Notes: a model not told the origin generated them from the letters alone. DNA of 64,000 nt from Jacaranda mimosifolia (GCA_018894105.1 CM032117.1:31848501-31912500), one strand, 5' to 3'. Shown: positions 1 to 11,247, counted from the stretch's first letter. Program-made: numbers and translations.

Positions 1-706
1 CTGAAGAGGAACGAAGAATGTCTCACATATCTTATGCCTCCGCTATTGGTAGAGTAATGTGTGTAGTTCAATGTACAAGACTGGATATGGCACACTCGCT
101 AAATGTTACGAGTACGTTCCAATCCAATCCTAGTGAGAGTCACCGGACAACCATTAAAGCAATCTTAAGTACTTGAGAAGGACTAAGGATTTGTTTTTGG
201 TATATGGCAATGGAGAATTGAAACTAGAAGGGTTTTCGGATTCAAGTTTCCAATGTGATGTAGATGACCGCAAATCCTCTTCTAGATTTATATTTTTCCT
301 CAATGGCAGTGTGGTGAGTTAGAAGAGTTTCAACAAGACACCACGGTTGAGAAAACTACTGAGGTGAAATAATTTCTGGTTTTTGTAACCACAAAAGAAG
401 GTGTTTGGATAAAAATTTCATCCAAGAGTTGGATATAGTGCCTAGCGTGCATGAGCCCACAATTGTCTTTGGAAGACAATTTCAAACTTGAGCCAAGATC
501 TCAGCAGTGATCCAAACATGATAAATGCATTATCATTTGATTATGATATCAATTGATAGACACGGCAACTGAATGGACAAAGTTGCCTCAAAAGAGAATT
601 TAGCAGAACCACTGTCTAAACCCCTAAAAGCAAAAGGTCTTTGAAGAACATCTTGAGAAAATGGGTCTTAAGGCCATGGGAATTGGCTTTAGGACAACTA
701 GGAGAT
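1..706 (+). pseudogene. Copia element A, 3' end of pol (RT tail and RNase H), decayed
   Basis: This is the end of a Ty1/copia polyprotein; the rest lies left of the window. Broken reading frames still show the family's RNase H region: a SHISYAS-like start near 20, a CTRLDMAHSLNV-like stretch near 75-110, and the terminal KVFEEHLEKMGLKAMG block near 635-680. The same block closes the polyproteins of elements B (11170-11230) and C (20380-20435). Many stops and frameshifts interrupt it, so it is not functional. A purine-rich tract ending GGAGAT at 701-706 sits directly before the LTR, as expected of a polypurine tract. The assignment to copia is firm; the exact domain edges are not. Confidence 0.85.
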
Positions 707-2931
707 TGTTGGAATAGTGCCTGGCAGGCCAATAGGATTGGCCTTCAAAAGCTATTTCTTTGTAAAACAAACTTGATTGAATGATATTCTTTATATGGCC
801 ACCATCATCTTATGCTTTATATTACTTCACTTGCATTTGGATGAAGCCCTTAGATCATACATGACTATGGGACTTGGTTTGGTGACCATGGAATAAGTCT
901 TACACGGTTGCAATCTTAAATCTTCCAAGTCATAGGATCTTACGAGATGGGGCATCTAAGATCTAGATAGACTTGCACTAACGATGCATAAATCTAAGAG
1001 TTGGATATTGCTCCGTTCCATGAGCAACCGTATGAGATATGGGTGCATATTAGTGGGTGCTCGTTAGAGAACAAGGTACTAAAGACCCTCCGAAGAATCC
1101 ACTAGAAAGTCGTAGTTGCAAGTCGGTAGTGGTTAATTTTCCCGCTTATGCTAGTGCATATTTTTAGTCCTCTGACCTGAGGATCCATGGTAACCTTGTG
1201 TTCGGTCCTCATACTTTGACTCTTCCTTGACCACTTAGCAGGTCTTTCGGGTTGAGGTTGGGTATGAGCTACTTAGCATGGAGGTTTGTGAGATCCAAGA
1301 TAGAATACAACTCCTCACTTTTGTGAAGGATGAGTGCACTCCTATGTATTCTATAATGATCGATTCCAAGAAATCTTAGTGCAAGGTGGTGTGACAATTT
1401 GGAAAATGAGTTTTCCAAAGCTAAGGTCACACAAGGGAATTAGAATAGAGACATAGTGTCGAGGCTGTTAGGGAGCCAACAAATATCTTTCCGGAGATAT
1501 GAGATGGAATGACCGTATATGCATGGTACAAGTAAAGTTATGATAGTTCTCCAGAATATTCATTTTGGCCAATTAGTTGGGCTCCATAGGCCTGAGGTTG
1601 GACATCAACCATGGAGATTGGGTACTCTTCAATTAATGAGATTAATTGAATTGAGTCGATTAGTTTAAAAAGAGTTTTAAACTAAAATAAATATAAGATA
1701 TTCAAAAGTCACAAAGACTTGTGAGCCCATGTCCAATGAATGGTGGAACCTATTGGGTCACACAAAAAAGCCACATAGCTTCCAAAATTGGTAGAGTAAT
1801 TTTCTAAGTGTTAGAAAATTCACCTCTTTTAGTAATTGATTTTCAATAGTCCGATCCAACGGTCAATTTTGGTTTGATTAATTTAAGTATTAAATTAATC
1901 AACTAATTTAAGAGTTAAATTAGACCAATAATTAAGGAATTAATTATTTGGTACCATGTTTACCATCAATTGGACAAGTTGACTTAGAAAGTTAAGTTGA
2001 CTAATTTAAGCTTAAGAGTTAAGCTTGTTTGATTTAAGAGTTAAATCAAAGGTTAATTTATTAATTAAATTAAAGTGTTTAATTAATTAATGGGAAGAAT
2101 AAATTTTGGAGGGAAAATTTAAATGAAGTGTTCGTTTAAATTAGCATCTTAATTAATTTGAAATTAGATTTCAAATGAAATTGAAATGCACATGAAATTC
2201 AAGTAAGACTTGAATTTGAATTTTGCCAACTTGGCATGCCACTTGGGCGGTCACCTTCAGGAAGGTGTGATGCCAACTAGCATCACACCTTCCACCCTCT
2301 ATATATAGATATAGAGAGCATGCAAAATTTGAAATTAATTGCTGAAAAGTATGAGAATTAGATTCTTGCATTCCCTCCAAAATCTCTCTCTCCATGCATT
2401 GTGTCATGAGTTAAAGCTTTGCATTTGTTCCTCTTCTCAACCTAAAAATCGACCTCCTCTACCTCATTTTCTCCTATTTAACTCCAGCTTCTAGTGAAGG
2501 GAAATTGGAAGACTGTTTGGTGTGTGGATCATATCAATAGAGGCAAGGCACTTGACTTGCTTGGTTTTGGAGATCCACCTGCAGCAGCTTCCGATTGGCA
2601 TTTTTTATGGAGAGATCCAGAAAGATTTTTGGCTCCAAGTGTTCACAGTATCTTTTTCTGTGTGTGTAGGTGCTCCAAATTTAATTTCATGATTTTTGGA
2701 ACAGTGTAGCCTGCACAAACGTTGCCATCTTTCCATTGTGCCAGTTCCAGACAGTTTCTGGCCTCGTGAGAGATAGTTGATCTTCTCCCTATTTTGTTGA
2801 GCTACAAGAGGTGATTCTACATCCTAAACTAGATCTATAGCATAACTAAATCCTTGGTAGCTTGAGTAGCTTAGTTATTTTCAAGCTTATGAAGTTTTGA
2901 TTTATGGATCCTAACGCTACTCTTGTCTTCA
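707..2931 (+). repeat. 3' LTR of copia element A
   Basis: The LTR starts TGTTGGAATAGTGCC at 707 and ends in TCTTCA at 2931, giving 2225 bp, the same length as the solo LTR at 3876-6100. The end was set by matching its last 30 bases (ATGGATCCTAACG and on) to the reverse complement of the solo LTR starts at 3876 and 26183. It contains an AT-rich stretch of repeated TTAA-type words (about 1860-2100), a run of AAATGC-like hexamers near 2180, and a TATA box (TATATATAG at 2300-2308). What follows is not a PBS but the middle of another LTR, which shows that element A inserted into the 5' LTR of element B. Confidence 0.85.
2300..2308 (+). promoter_or_regulatory. Probable TATA box of LTR A
   Basis: TATATATAG lies about two thirds into the LTR, just after the AAATGC-rich stretch. 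Sister LTRs have TATA-like words at the same place (for example 12949-12957 on the + strand and 26802-26811 on the - strand). This would mark the U3/R boundary some 30 bases downstream. Confidence 0.5.
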
Positions 2932-3258
2932 TATTAGGGAGCCGACAAATATCTTTCCCTAAGCCTCTTTTGGGAGATAGAAGAAAGAAAGATCGTATTT
3001 GCATGTTATGCGTAAGCTATAATGGTTCATCAAGATATAATTCATTCATCCAAGTAGTTGGGCTCCCAGAGTTTATTGCTAGATATCGACTATAGAGATT
3101 GGGTGCTCTTCAATTAATAGAGATTCGTTGCACATGCAAATGTAAATGCAAGTTAGCAAGTTGACAAGTTGGCACACATGCATGGAGGGTATGATGGAAG
3201 CCTATTCCATCCACTCCTATAAATAAATTATTAGATCCTAGTCTATCTCCCTCTTTCA
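2932..3258 (+). repeat. Remnant of the 5' LTR of copia element B
   Basis: The sequence matches the second half of the 3' LTR of B: the stretch at 2935-3120 corresponds to 12116-12300, and 3120-3258 corresponds to pieces of 12783-13516. It ends TTTCA two bases before the PBS. At 327 bp against about 1400 bp in the 3' LTR, it has suffered large internal deletions. Its left part was separated by the insertion of element A. Confidence 0.78.
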
Positions 3259-3260
3259 AG

Positions 3261-3272
3261 TGGTATTGGAGC
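3261..3272 (+). other. Primer binding site of element B
   Basis: TGGTATTGGAGC begins two bases after the LTR end. The plant copia primer site complementary to the 3' end of initiator tRNA-Met is TGGTATCAGAGC, so this copy has two changes. Element D keeps the perfect form on the minus strand at 56845-56856. Confidence 0.8.
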
Positions 3273-3875
3273 CATCTTCATGCCTAAATTGGGATTTTAG
3301 TAAATTAATTCATCTGACGGATTTATTCTAGATCTCCAAATACTTGATTAAATTGATGACTTTGAGTGTTTGGGTGATTTTATATGTGGCTTTTTATATG
3401 TCGAATTGAAATATGTTAATATATGTTTAAGTGTTATTTTATATATTAGCTGATTTTGATTCAAATCGATGATATTAAATGTTGATTTAGCATTGGATGA
3501 TGTTATATGTTGATATAGCATGTTAATTATAGCTTTAATGTGTTTTAGCTATTTCTGGATCCAATTAGATTGGAGTCAATAGAAATTTTTGAATAATGTT
3601 GATTCTTATTTAGATTTTATTTTTGAAGCACTTTGAGCACTTGAATTTCTAATTGTAAAGGTATTTATAATATAGAAATTTGTCATAAATTGTGTGAATT
3701 TGAGTTATGGAAGTGTCCATAAGTTTTGAAGCATAAAAAGAGCACAAATGGGCCTTGGACTCGTCCTAGGCGGCTATTGGCCGGGTTTTCGCCTTGCTGC
3801 TAGGCGGTGCGCCCCTGCCACACAGCCGCTCGGGCTAGCTGTGCAGTAGCTTGCTGGGCTGCTTGTGATAGTCTA
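3273..3875 (+). other. Leader of copia B, first part
   Basis: This is the untranslated leader of B between the PBS and the nested solo LTR. It matches, in reverse complement, the D leader at about 56220-56840. It contains a GC-rich island at about 3765-3865 (GGCGGCTATTGGCCGGG and on) that stands out from the AT-rich surroundings and has a counterpart in D near 56220-56350. I see no coding potential. Confidence 0.65.
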
Positions 3876-6100
3876 TGAAGGTATGTGTGGCACTAGGATC
3901 CAAATATTTCAAAAATAAAACTGAATAAACTAGCCTACACAACACCCCCAGGATCAAGACATGCATGTAATTTAGATTTAGAAGGGAAAAATACCTGGGT
4001 GATTACAGAAAATCGAAGAGCAAGAGAAAACTCTTGAAAATTGTCAAACTGTCTCTTCACCAGCGCAGCGGGATCACCACCAATTTTTCCTTGGATGGAC
4101 TCCTCCATTTTTGCTCAAATTTTTACTGGAACTCCTCAACTCTTTGAAGATTCTTCAGTCCAAAATTCAGCCCAATCAGAACACCAGAGGTCATCCCAGA
4201 ACTAGCAAAACCGGCTGTCAGAAAACTGCTCCAGTCAACAGCAAAAGCAACCAAATTAGATTGCCTCTAATGTAAAAGTCTACACACCAAATCTATGGCC
4301 TATTCTCTATAGAATGGCTGGAATATCTGTAGAGAATGAGGGTAGGAAGGCTAGGAAGAAGCAGGAGGAGGAAGTTGGAGAGAATAATGGGATGCTAACA
4401 AATTAGATTCCCACTACCCAAAATGTGGGGAGAAATCACACTAGTCATGCACACACTTGCTCTCACTCACTCTTGGCTGGCCACACTCCTGTATCTATAT
4501 ATAGGAGTGGTCCATGAACATCCCCAAGGAGATGATGCCAAGTGTCCTTGCCAAGGTGGCCACTAACTAGTAATTAGTGAATAAGAATATTAATTGAAGC
4601 ACAAATTTCATCTTATGAAATGTCTTGCAATTAAATTCCAATTCACATTAAATGAACCATTCACTTAATTATTCTCCCAAAAATAATCCTCCAACTCAAT
4701 TAAATTAAACACTTTAATTTAACCAATAATAATTTGACATAACTCTTAAGTCAAAAAATGCTTAACTATTTAAGCTAGTCAAAGTCAATTTAACCTTTAA
4801 ATTAATTTTGACCAATTGATAGTCATGTGACATCAATTAATTAACCCTTAATTAATTGATCTTAATTTAACTCTTAAATTAATTTGACCAATTTAACATT
4901 TAAATTGATCAAGTCAAAATGACTACAATTTTGCCTCCTCAAAAACGGTTATGAATTTTATAACTCTTAGAAAACTCTACTTCCTTCAATTGACCATGTC
5001 ATTGGCTTTTGTGTGTGACCCATTAGGTTCTACCATTCATTGTACATGGGCTCACAACTCCTTGTGACTTTTGGAATATCAAATATTCACATTAGTTTAA
5101 ACTCCTTTAAATTATTTAAACTAGGCGACTCGATTCAATTAATCTTATTAATTGAAAAGTACCCAATCTCCATGGTCGATGTACAACCTCAAGCCCATGG
5201 AGCCCAACTAATTGGCCGAAATTAATGCTCTTGAAGAACCATTCTAGGATTACGCGTACCATGCAAATACGGTCCTTCCGTCTCCCATCTCCCGAAGGAG
5301 GCCTAGGGCAAGATATTAGTAGGCTTCCTAATAGTCTCGATACTATGTTTCTATTCTTAATGTTCAATTCCCTTTATGACCTCATCTTTGGAAACGCCTT
5401 TCCAAATTGTCACATCACCTTGCGCAAGGATTTCTTGGAATCAATCATTATAGAACACATAGGAGATGCACTCACCCTTCACAAAGACGAGGAGTTGGAT
5501 TCCATCTTGGATCTCACAAACCTCCATGCCAAGTATCTCATACCCAATCTCAACCCGAAAGACCCGCTAAGTGATCAAGGAAGAGTCAAAGCATGAAGAC
5601 CGGACACAAGGTAACCATGGATCCTCAGGTCAAAGGACTAATGATATGCACTAGCGTAAGCGAGAGAACTTGCCACTATCGACTTGCCACTTGGGCTATC
5701 TAGTGGATTCTCCAGGTGGGTCTTCAATGCCTTGTTCTCTAACAAGCACCCACTAACACACACTCGTATCTCATACAGTCGCTCATGGAACGGAACAAAA
5801 TCCAACTCTTGGATTATGCATCGTTAGTGCAAGTCTATCCGGATCTTAGAGGTCTTTGTTCTCTTAAGATCCTATGACTTGGAAGGTTTAAGATCACGAC
5901 CGTGTGAGACTTATTCCATGGTCACCAAACCAAGTCCCATAGTCTTGTGTGATCTAAGGGCTTCATCCAAATGCCAGTGAAGTAAATAAAGAGCATATGA
6001 TGAAGATGGCCATATAATGAATATCATTCAATCAAGATTATCTTACAATGAAATAGTTTACAAGGCCAATCTAACTGGCTTGCTGGGCACTATTCCAACA
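3876..6100 (-). repeat. Solo LTR of the same copia family, inserted in the leader of B
   Basis: Read on the minus strand it starts TGTTGGAATAGTGCC (at 6100) and ends CCTTCA (at 3876), 2225 bp. Perfect 5-bp target duplications GTCTA lie at 3871-3875 and 6101-6105, and leader sequence of B continues on both sides. With no internal region, this is a solo LTR, the usual product of recombination between the two LTRs of one element. A TATA box reads TATATATAG on the minus strand near 4496-4505. Two ORFs visible in it (around 5040-5600) fall entirely in LTR sequence and are not genes. Confidence 0.93.
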
Positions 6101-6105
6101 GTCTA

Positions 6106-7470
6106 GGGGCTTAGTTTGTGTAATTTTGTGTTCCTAACTTCTTTAATTCATGGAATTTTGATGCATAAAAGTTTTGCAAGTGTGTTAAAATAATGTTGGA
6201 TATTTTTGCTAGCTTTTAAAGTCAAGTTTAAGTAAATCTTCAATTAGATGCAAAAATGAGATGCATAAAGAGTTATGCTTATTTTTGCATATTAATTAAT
6301 TGTTTATGAGATAAGCATTTAATTGGATGGATTGAATGTCCATTCTTATTATTGTTCATTTAATTCTTGAATGAACGATGGATGATAAATGGGGATGAAA
6401 ATGAGCCTTTTAAGTTGGTTTTATTTGTTTCTAAGTTGTTTGAAAAGGTTGTATTTAATAGGGGCTTGCATGCCTCTTGATTTTCTACCTTGTAAACATT
6501 GTGAAAGTAGAACTATAGGGGTGAGGATTTCTTTTCTCTTGTAAAAATTGCAAGGAGCAAAGGAAGCCACGAGGATCAAGTAGACTTGAAGACCCATGAA
6601 TATATGGGATACATTTATATAATAGAAAGGATTTAATCAACCCACTTAAAATCAACTAAGTAGTGGCACCTATGATTCTAAGTATACTACTTGGTTGAGG
6701 CTCATAGTCATCTCACCCTAGGGGCATGCTAGGTGCATTTACTTATTTATGCTTTTCTTTATCCTATTGATGCATGAGACGCATGGTTAGGATATAGAAA
6801 ACCTAAATAAGAGAAGATAAAATTGATGAGATCTTTCAAAGCAAGAAAAACCCTCAACTTAGAAGAGTCTAACTTTAACAAAATATTAAGTCAAAATCGA
6901 TACAAATTAAAAAGAGTTTTAATTAATCCAAGCCTTCTATCAATGTGAGGTGACATGAGATGCTACCCTAATTTAGTGTTGGCACACAAGTCGTGGGATA
7001 CTTTATTAGAAGAAAGCTACGTTACTTCTTTGGCATATGATGCGTTTTGATTTAAAATTCACTATGGCATTCTCTCATGAGTCGTGGAATGTCATGTTGG
7101 AGTTTATAATTAAAGGTTGATTGGTAGGTATGACTTAACACCTAGTAGTGTAGATGTTGCACAAGTCATAGGTCTGCATGAAAAGTGAGGCAAAACAAAT
7201 AAAGGGTTGCATAGAGATGCAATTAGCAGAAGTTTCTTACTTTATGATTATTTGTGGATGTCTCATGAGTCATGGGTCCACAAATGATGATTTTGGACCT
7301 TGATTCCCACTAGGAAATGCGATTTCCTAAATTTCTCAGTGGGTAAGGAATTTGATAAAATAGTGGAAGAAAACATGCTTGAAAATTGATAAACATGTTT
7401 TCTAACATCAAATTCAATCACATGTTTATATTCTTTTTCTCGCTTTTGCAGATTTTTGAAATCTCAATCA
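6106..7470 (+). other. Leader of copia B, second part, with repeated CTCATGAGTCGTGG-like motifs
   Basis: This untranslated leader runs up to the gag start codon and is conserved in C (14208-15432) and D (minus strand, about 54859-56200). Four related motifs occur at 6985-6996 (CACAAGTCGTGG), 7074-7087 (CTCATGAGTCGTGG), 7159-7172 (GCACAAGTCATAGG) and 7262-7275 (CTCATGAGTCATGG), about 85-103 bases apart. No long ORF is present. The motif could serve RNA structure, dimerisation, packaging or internal initiation, but its role is unknown. Confidence 0.7.
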
Positions 7471-8163
7471 ATGGCAAAGAATCCACTAACTGTTATTTTG
7501 GAAACCAATAAACTCACTGGACCTAACTTCCATGATTGGCTAAGAAACCTCAAAATTATTCTTGACTCCAAAAAGAAAACACATGTCTTTGCTCAAAGTC
7601 CATCAAATAGCATTAGTGATAATGTCAACGATCAGGCACGTGAAACATTTGCTATATAGATAAAAGATGATCCTCAAACTTGTTGCCTCATGATAGCATC
7701 TATGTCAAAAATCTCATGAAAACATGAAGACTACTTCTAAGATTCACTTGCTCAATTGGACGTGGTCATGGACAATGACCTTTATGTGGATTTGATCCTC
7801 CAATCATTATCAAGCTTATTTGACTAATTCGTTGTGAACTTCAACATGTCCAAACAAGAGGTTACGATTAATGAATTATTTAATATGTTGGTGACCGCTG
7901 AGTTGACTATGAAAAAAGACAAGCCTTTGATGTTTGCATCCTTCTTCAAGTCTAAAGGCCCTAGGGCCAAGAAGAAAGGATGTAAGAAGAAGAAGAGTTT
8001 TTTTTTTTTTTTTGGAAAAGGAAGCAGCCATTGAAGCCCTCTGGAGAGGTTAAGAAAAAGGAAAAAGAGGACAATAAGGATGCCACATGTTTCTACTGTG
8101 GCAAAACTAGGCATTGGAAGCGCAACTGCAAGGAATACCTTGCAACCTTTGGGAAGGGTATGT
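7471..8163 (+). pseudogene. Copia B gag, decayed
   Basis: This is the nucleocapsid-type Gag of a Ty1/copia element, which would coat the genomic RNA in the virus-like particle. The ATG at 7471 opens MAKNPLTVILETNKLTGPNF, shared with C (15433) and D (54858, minus strand). FHDWLRNLKIIL fits the conserved Gag N-terminal LxGxNYxxW pattern. A stop near 7657 and several frameshifts break the frame. A CCHC zinc knuckle (CFYCGKTRHWKRNC) is intact at 8088-8129 and follows a lysine-rich tract that includes a T-run (about 7999-8013), a likely slippage site of decay. Conserved positions in C and D make the identification firm. Confidence 0.88.
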
Positions 8164-8760
8164 TGTTCATTGAAGTACACTTAACTACAAATTCTTCCTC
8201 ATGGGTATTTGATCCTGCATGTGGTTCTCACTTTTGTAATTCATTAAAGGGGATGAAAATAGGAAGGATGTTCAATGATGGGGATATGATCCTCTACCTT
8301 GGAAATAGCACAAAGGTTGCGGCCAACATTGAAGGCATAGTCAAGTTAGACTTGGGGAATTCTTACATTGTAGTATATCCTTGCTTTTACGTACCCAATC
8401 TTATTAAGAGCATCATTTCAATTCCTATCCTAGACAATAAAGGATATAATTTTACTATTGGCGATGGGAAATTGAAAGCAATAAAGAATGGTTCTTTAAT
8501 TGCATGTGATACTTTAAATAATGGATTACACATATTAGATTCCCAACTATCACTTATGCACATTCAAAGCAACGAAAGAAAAATAGATAACCAAGAAAGT
8601 GCCACTCTTTGGCATGCTAGAGTTGGACATATTTCTAAAAATAGGATGAACAAGATAGAAGCCCTCAAAACACTAAATGTTAGTGGCATAGAGGACTTTC
8701 CTATTTGTAAATCTTGTTTAAAATGAAAAATGACAAAGGCTCCTTTTGTATGACAAATGG
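8164..8760 (+). pseudogene. Copia B protease and GAG-pre-integrase domain
   Basis: The frame from the zinc knuckle continues open to 8724. The protease active-site region reads WVFDPACGSHFCN at about 8200-8237. Copia proteases have D-[ST]-G or D-[ST]-A there, so DPA keeps the aspartate but loses the serine or threonine. The pre-integrase domain follows at about 8605-8724, with LWHARVGHISKNRMNKIE and a CKSCLK motif that together form the HHCC zinc site. A TGA directly after CLK breaks the link to the integrase core. The open stretch of 231 codons (8031-8724) is the longest in B. Confidence 0.85.
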
Positions 8761-9600
8761 AGTGAAGCACAGGCCCTTTGGATTTGATTCATATGGACAT
8801 TTGTAGGCCACTAAGAGTTAGTGCAAGAGGAGGCTATTTTTACTTCATTGGTGAACTGCATTGCCTTCTACCTTCACCAATGATCACACTTGGTTCGGAC
8901 TAATGTATCTTATAAAGTACAAATTCGAAGCTTTTGAAAAGTTCAAAGAGTATAGGAATGAAGTAGAAAAGCAACAAGGACTTAGTATTAAAGCTCTTTG
9001 ATCAGATCGAGGAAGGAAATACTTAAGTACCAATTTCTTAAATTATATAAAAAAGAATGGGATTCACTCACAATAGCCTCCACCCGACATATCCCAACAT
9101 AATAGAGTAACCGAGAGGAGAAACTGTACCTAGTTGGACATGGTACATTCCATGATGAGCTTCACCAATGTGCCCATCTCTTTTTGGGGATTTGCCTTAA
9201 CAATGGCGGTGAAGATACTAAATATAATACCTTCAAAGTTGGTGCCAAAGACACTGCATGAGATGTGGTATGGCAAAGCACCTTCTTATCCTTATCTAAG
9301 AGTTTGGGGGTCTCCCGCATATGTTTATAGACTAGTGGGAGAAAATTTGGATACAAGATCCACTTTGTACAAGTTTGTGAGATACCCAAAAGAGTCTTTG
9401 GGTTATTATTTCTATGATCCCTTGAAAAAAAGGTGTTTATTTCGAGAAACGCCGCCTTTTTAGAAAATAAGTTTCTATTGGATAGAAAAGGCATTATTAC
9501 TGAACTTGATGAAGTTCAAGATGATCATATCTTCCTACAAGTGGTAGAAACAGTAGAGCATCCCGAGCCTAACACATAACCTTTTAGAAGGTCAGACCAA
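8761..9600 (+). pseudogene. Copia B integrase core, decayed
   Basis: The strand-transfer integrase sits upstream of RT, which is the copia order. Broken frames show DHTWFGLMYL-like (about 8880), a KAL-SDRGRKYLST-like block (about 8990-9030; the SDRG aspartate is kept, but GGEY has become GRKY), and QHNRVTERRN (about 9100-9125, the usual NGVAER motif). The C-terminal part is open at 9134-9463 and contains TLHEMWYGKAPSYPYLRVWG and YPKESLGYYFYDP. Stops and frameshifts make it inactive. Confidence 0.85.
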
Positions 9601-11233
9601 ATCAATAAGCAACTTAAAAGGTTTGGATTCCTTTATGAGATAGGGCAAATGGATAGTTATCCGAAGACCTATGAGGAAGCTATGTTGGATATAGATTTGG
9701 AACATTGGCTTGAGGCCATGAAATCCGAAATGGGCTCTATATACTCCAATAAAGTATGAACTTTAGTAGATCCACCGGAGGGTATAGTACCCATTGGTTA
9801 AAAGTGGATCTATAAACGTAAGCTAGGAGTTGATGGAGAGGTGACAACCTTTAAAGATAGACTGGTGGTAAAAGGTTATACTCAAAGACCTAGTATTAAT
9901 CTAGGGAAAACCTTTTCACTAGTCGCTAAGCCCAAGTCCATAAAGATTACGATTGCCATAGCCACTTACAACGACTATGAGATTTGGCAAATGGATGTAA
10001 AGACCATTTTTCTCAATAAAAATATTGAAGAAGAAATCTATATAGAGCAACCACGATGTTTTATATCTAAAGGGAATAAGAAAAAGGTTTGCAAACTCTA
10101 GAGGTCTATTTATACACTAAAGCAAGCATCTCAAAGCTAGAACATACATTTTGATAAGATAGTCAAATCATTTGCTTTGTCAAAAATGTGTATGAACTTT
10201 GTGTGTACAAAAGGGCTAGTAGGAGTTTGATGCAGTTTATTTTACCTTATATCAATTACATTCTTCTCATTGGGAATGAGAGAGAAGGGTCAGAGTATAC
10301 TAAAGCATGGTTATCTTCACAATTCTCCATGAAGGATTTGGAATAAGTGTCCTATGTATTAGGAATATGGATCTATAGAGATAGATCAAGGAGAATGTTA
10401 GGGCTTTCCTAAACTATGTACATTGATAAAATACTAAAAAGGTTTAGTATGGAAGAATCTAAGAGGAGATTCCTTCCGATGGGACATGGTCTTCGTCTCT
10501 CCAAGTCTATGGCCCCTAAGATTGAAGACGAGAGAGAAAAAATGTCCCACATACCTTATGCATCCGCGATATGGAGTATAATGTATGTCGTTTAATGTAT
10601 TAGACTGGATATAACACATGCTCTAAATGTTACGAGCAGCTTCCAATCCAACCCGGTGAAAGTCACTGGACTACCGTTAAAGCAATCTTGAAGTACTTGA
10701 GAAGAGCTAAAGATTTGTTTTTAGTATATGGCAATAGAGCATTGAAACTTGAGGGATTTTTGGATTCTAGTTTCCAATTCGATGAAGATGACCTTAAATC
10801 CACCTTAGGATTTATATTTTGCCTCAATGGTAGTGTGGTAAGTTGGAAGAGTTCTAAACAAGATACCACAACTGATTCAACTACTGTGGCAAAATATATT
10901 GCTGCTTTGGAGACTGCAAAATAGGGTGTTTGGATGAAAAACTTCATCCAAGAGTTGGATGTAGTGATGAGCATTGCAGAGCCAGTTGTTATCTTTTATG
11001 ACAACAACGAAGTCGTTGTACAAGCAAAAAAGCCAAGATCTCATCAGCGATCCAAGTACATTTTGAAGCATTGTCATTTGATCCGTGAGATCATTGATGA
11101 AGGTGACATTCGAGTGGAGAGGATAGCCTTGGAAGAGAATATATCAGATCCACTGATTAAATCTATAATGCGTAAAGTCTTTAAAGGGCATCTTGAGAAT
11201 ATGGGCATTAAAGCCATGGGGAATTGTCTTTAG
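9600..11233 (+). pseudogene. Copia B reverse transcriptase and RNase H, decayed
   Basis: RT (RVT_2 type) is recognisable from ALEAMKSEM-like sequence near 9710 through KDRLVVKGYTQRP (9853-9891) and IWQMDVKTIFLNK (9981-10019). The catalytic box, YVDD in active elements, reads YINY at 10248-10259, losing both aspartates. Further on come SQFSMKDLE near 10320 and the RNase H region: SYASAIWS-like near 10555, KYLRRAKDLFLVYGNRALKL (from 10691), GFLDSSFQFDEDDLKSTLGF (10751-10810), and the terminal HLIREIIDEGDIRVERIALE (from 11072), ending KGHLENMGIKAMGNCL with TAG at 11231-11233. Multiple stops and frameshifts occur. Confidence 0.87.
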
Positions 11234-11234
11234 A

Positions 11235-11247
11235 GCAAGTGGAAGAT
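11235..11247 (+). other. Polypurine tract of element B
   Basis: A mostly purine stretch (AGCAAGTGGAAGA) lies directly before the 3' LTR. It aligns with AAAAAGTGGGAGAT in C just before 20457 and with the reverse complement of the stretch after 51088 in D. It would prime plus-strand DNA synthesis. Confidence 0.6.

Noticed and set aside
5040..5596. ORFs of 61 and 123 codons that look like possible small genes
   Set aside because: They lie wholly inside the minus-strand solo LTR, show no family motif, and similar sequence recurs in other LTRs with stops.
6985..7275. Spaced repeats in the leader as a CRISPR-like array
   Set aside because: The copies are short and imperfect, there is no prokaryotic context, and the same array recurs inside plant retrotransposons.
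9162..9494. A 110-codon minus-strand ORF
   Set aside because: It is the antisense shadow of the copia B integrase C-terminus.
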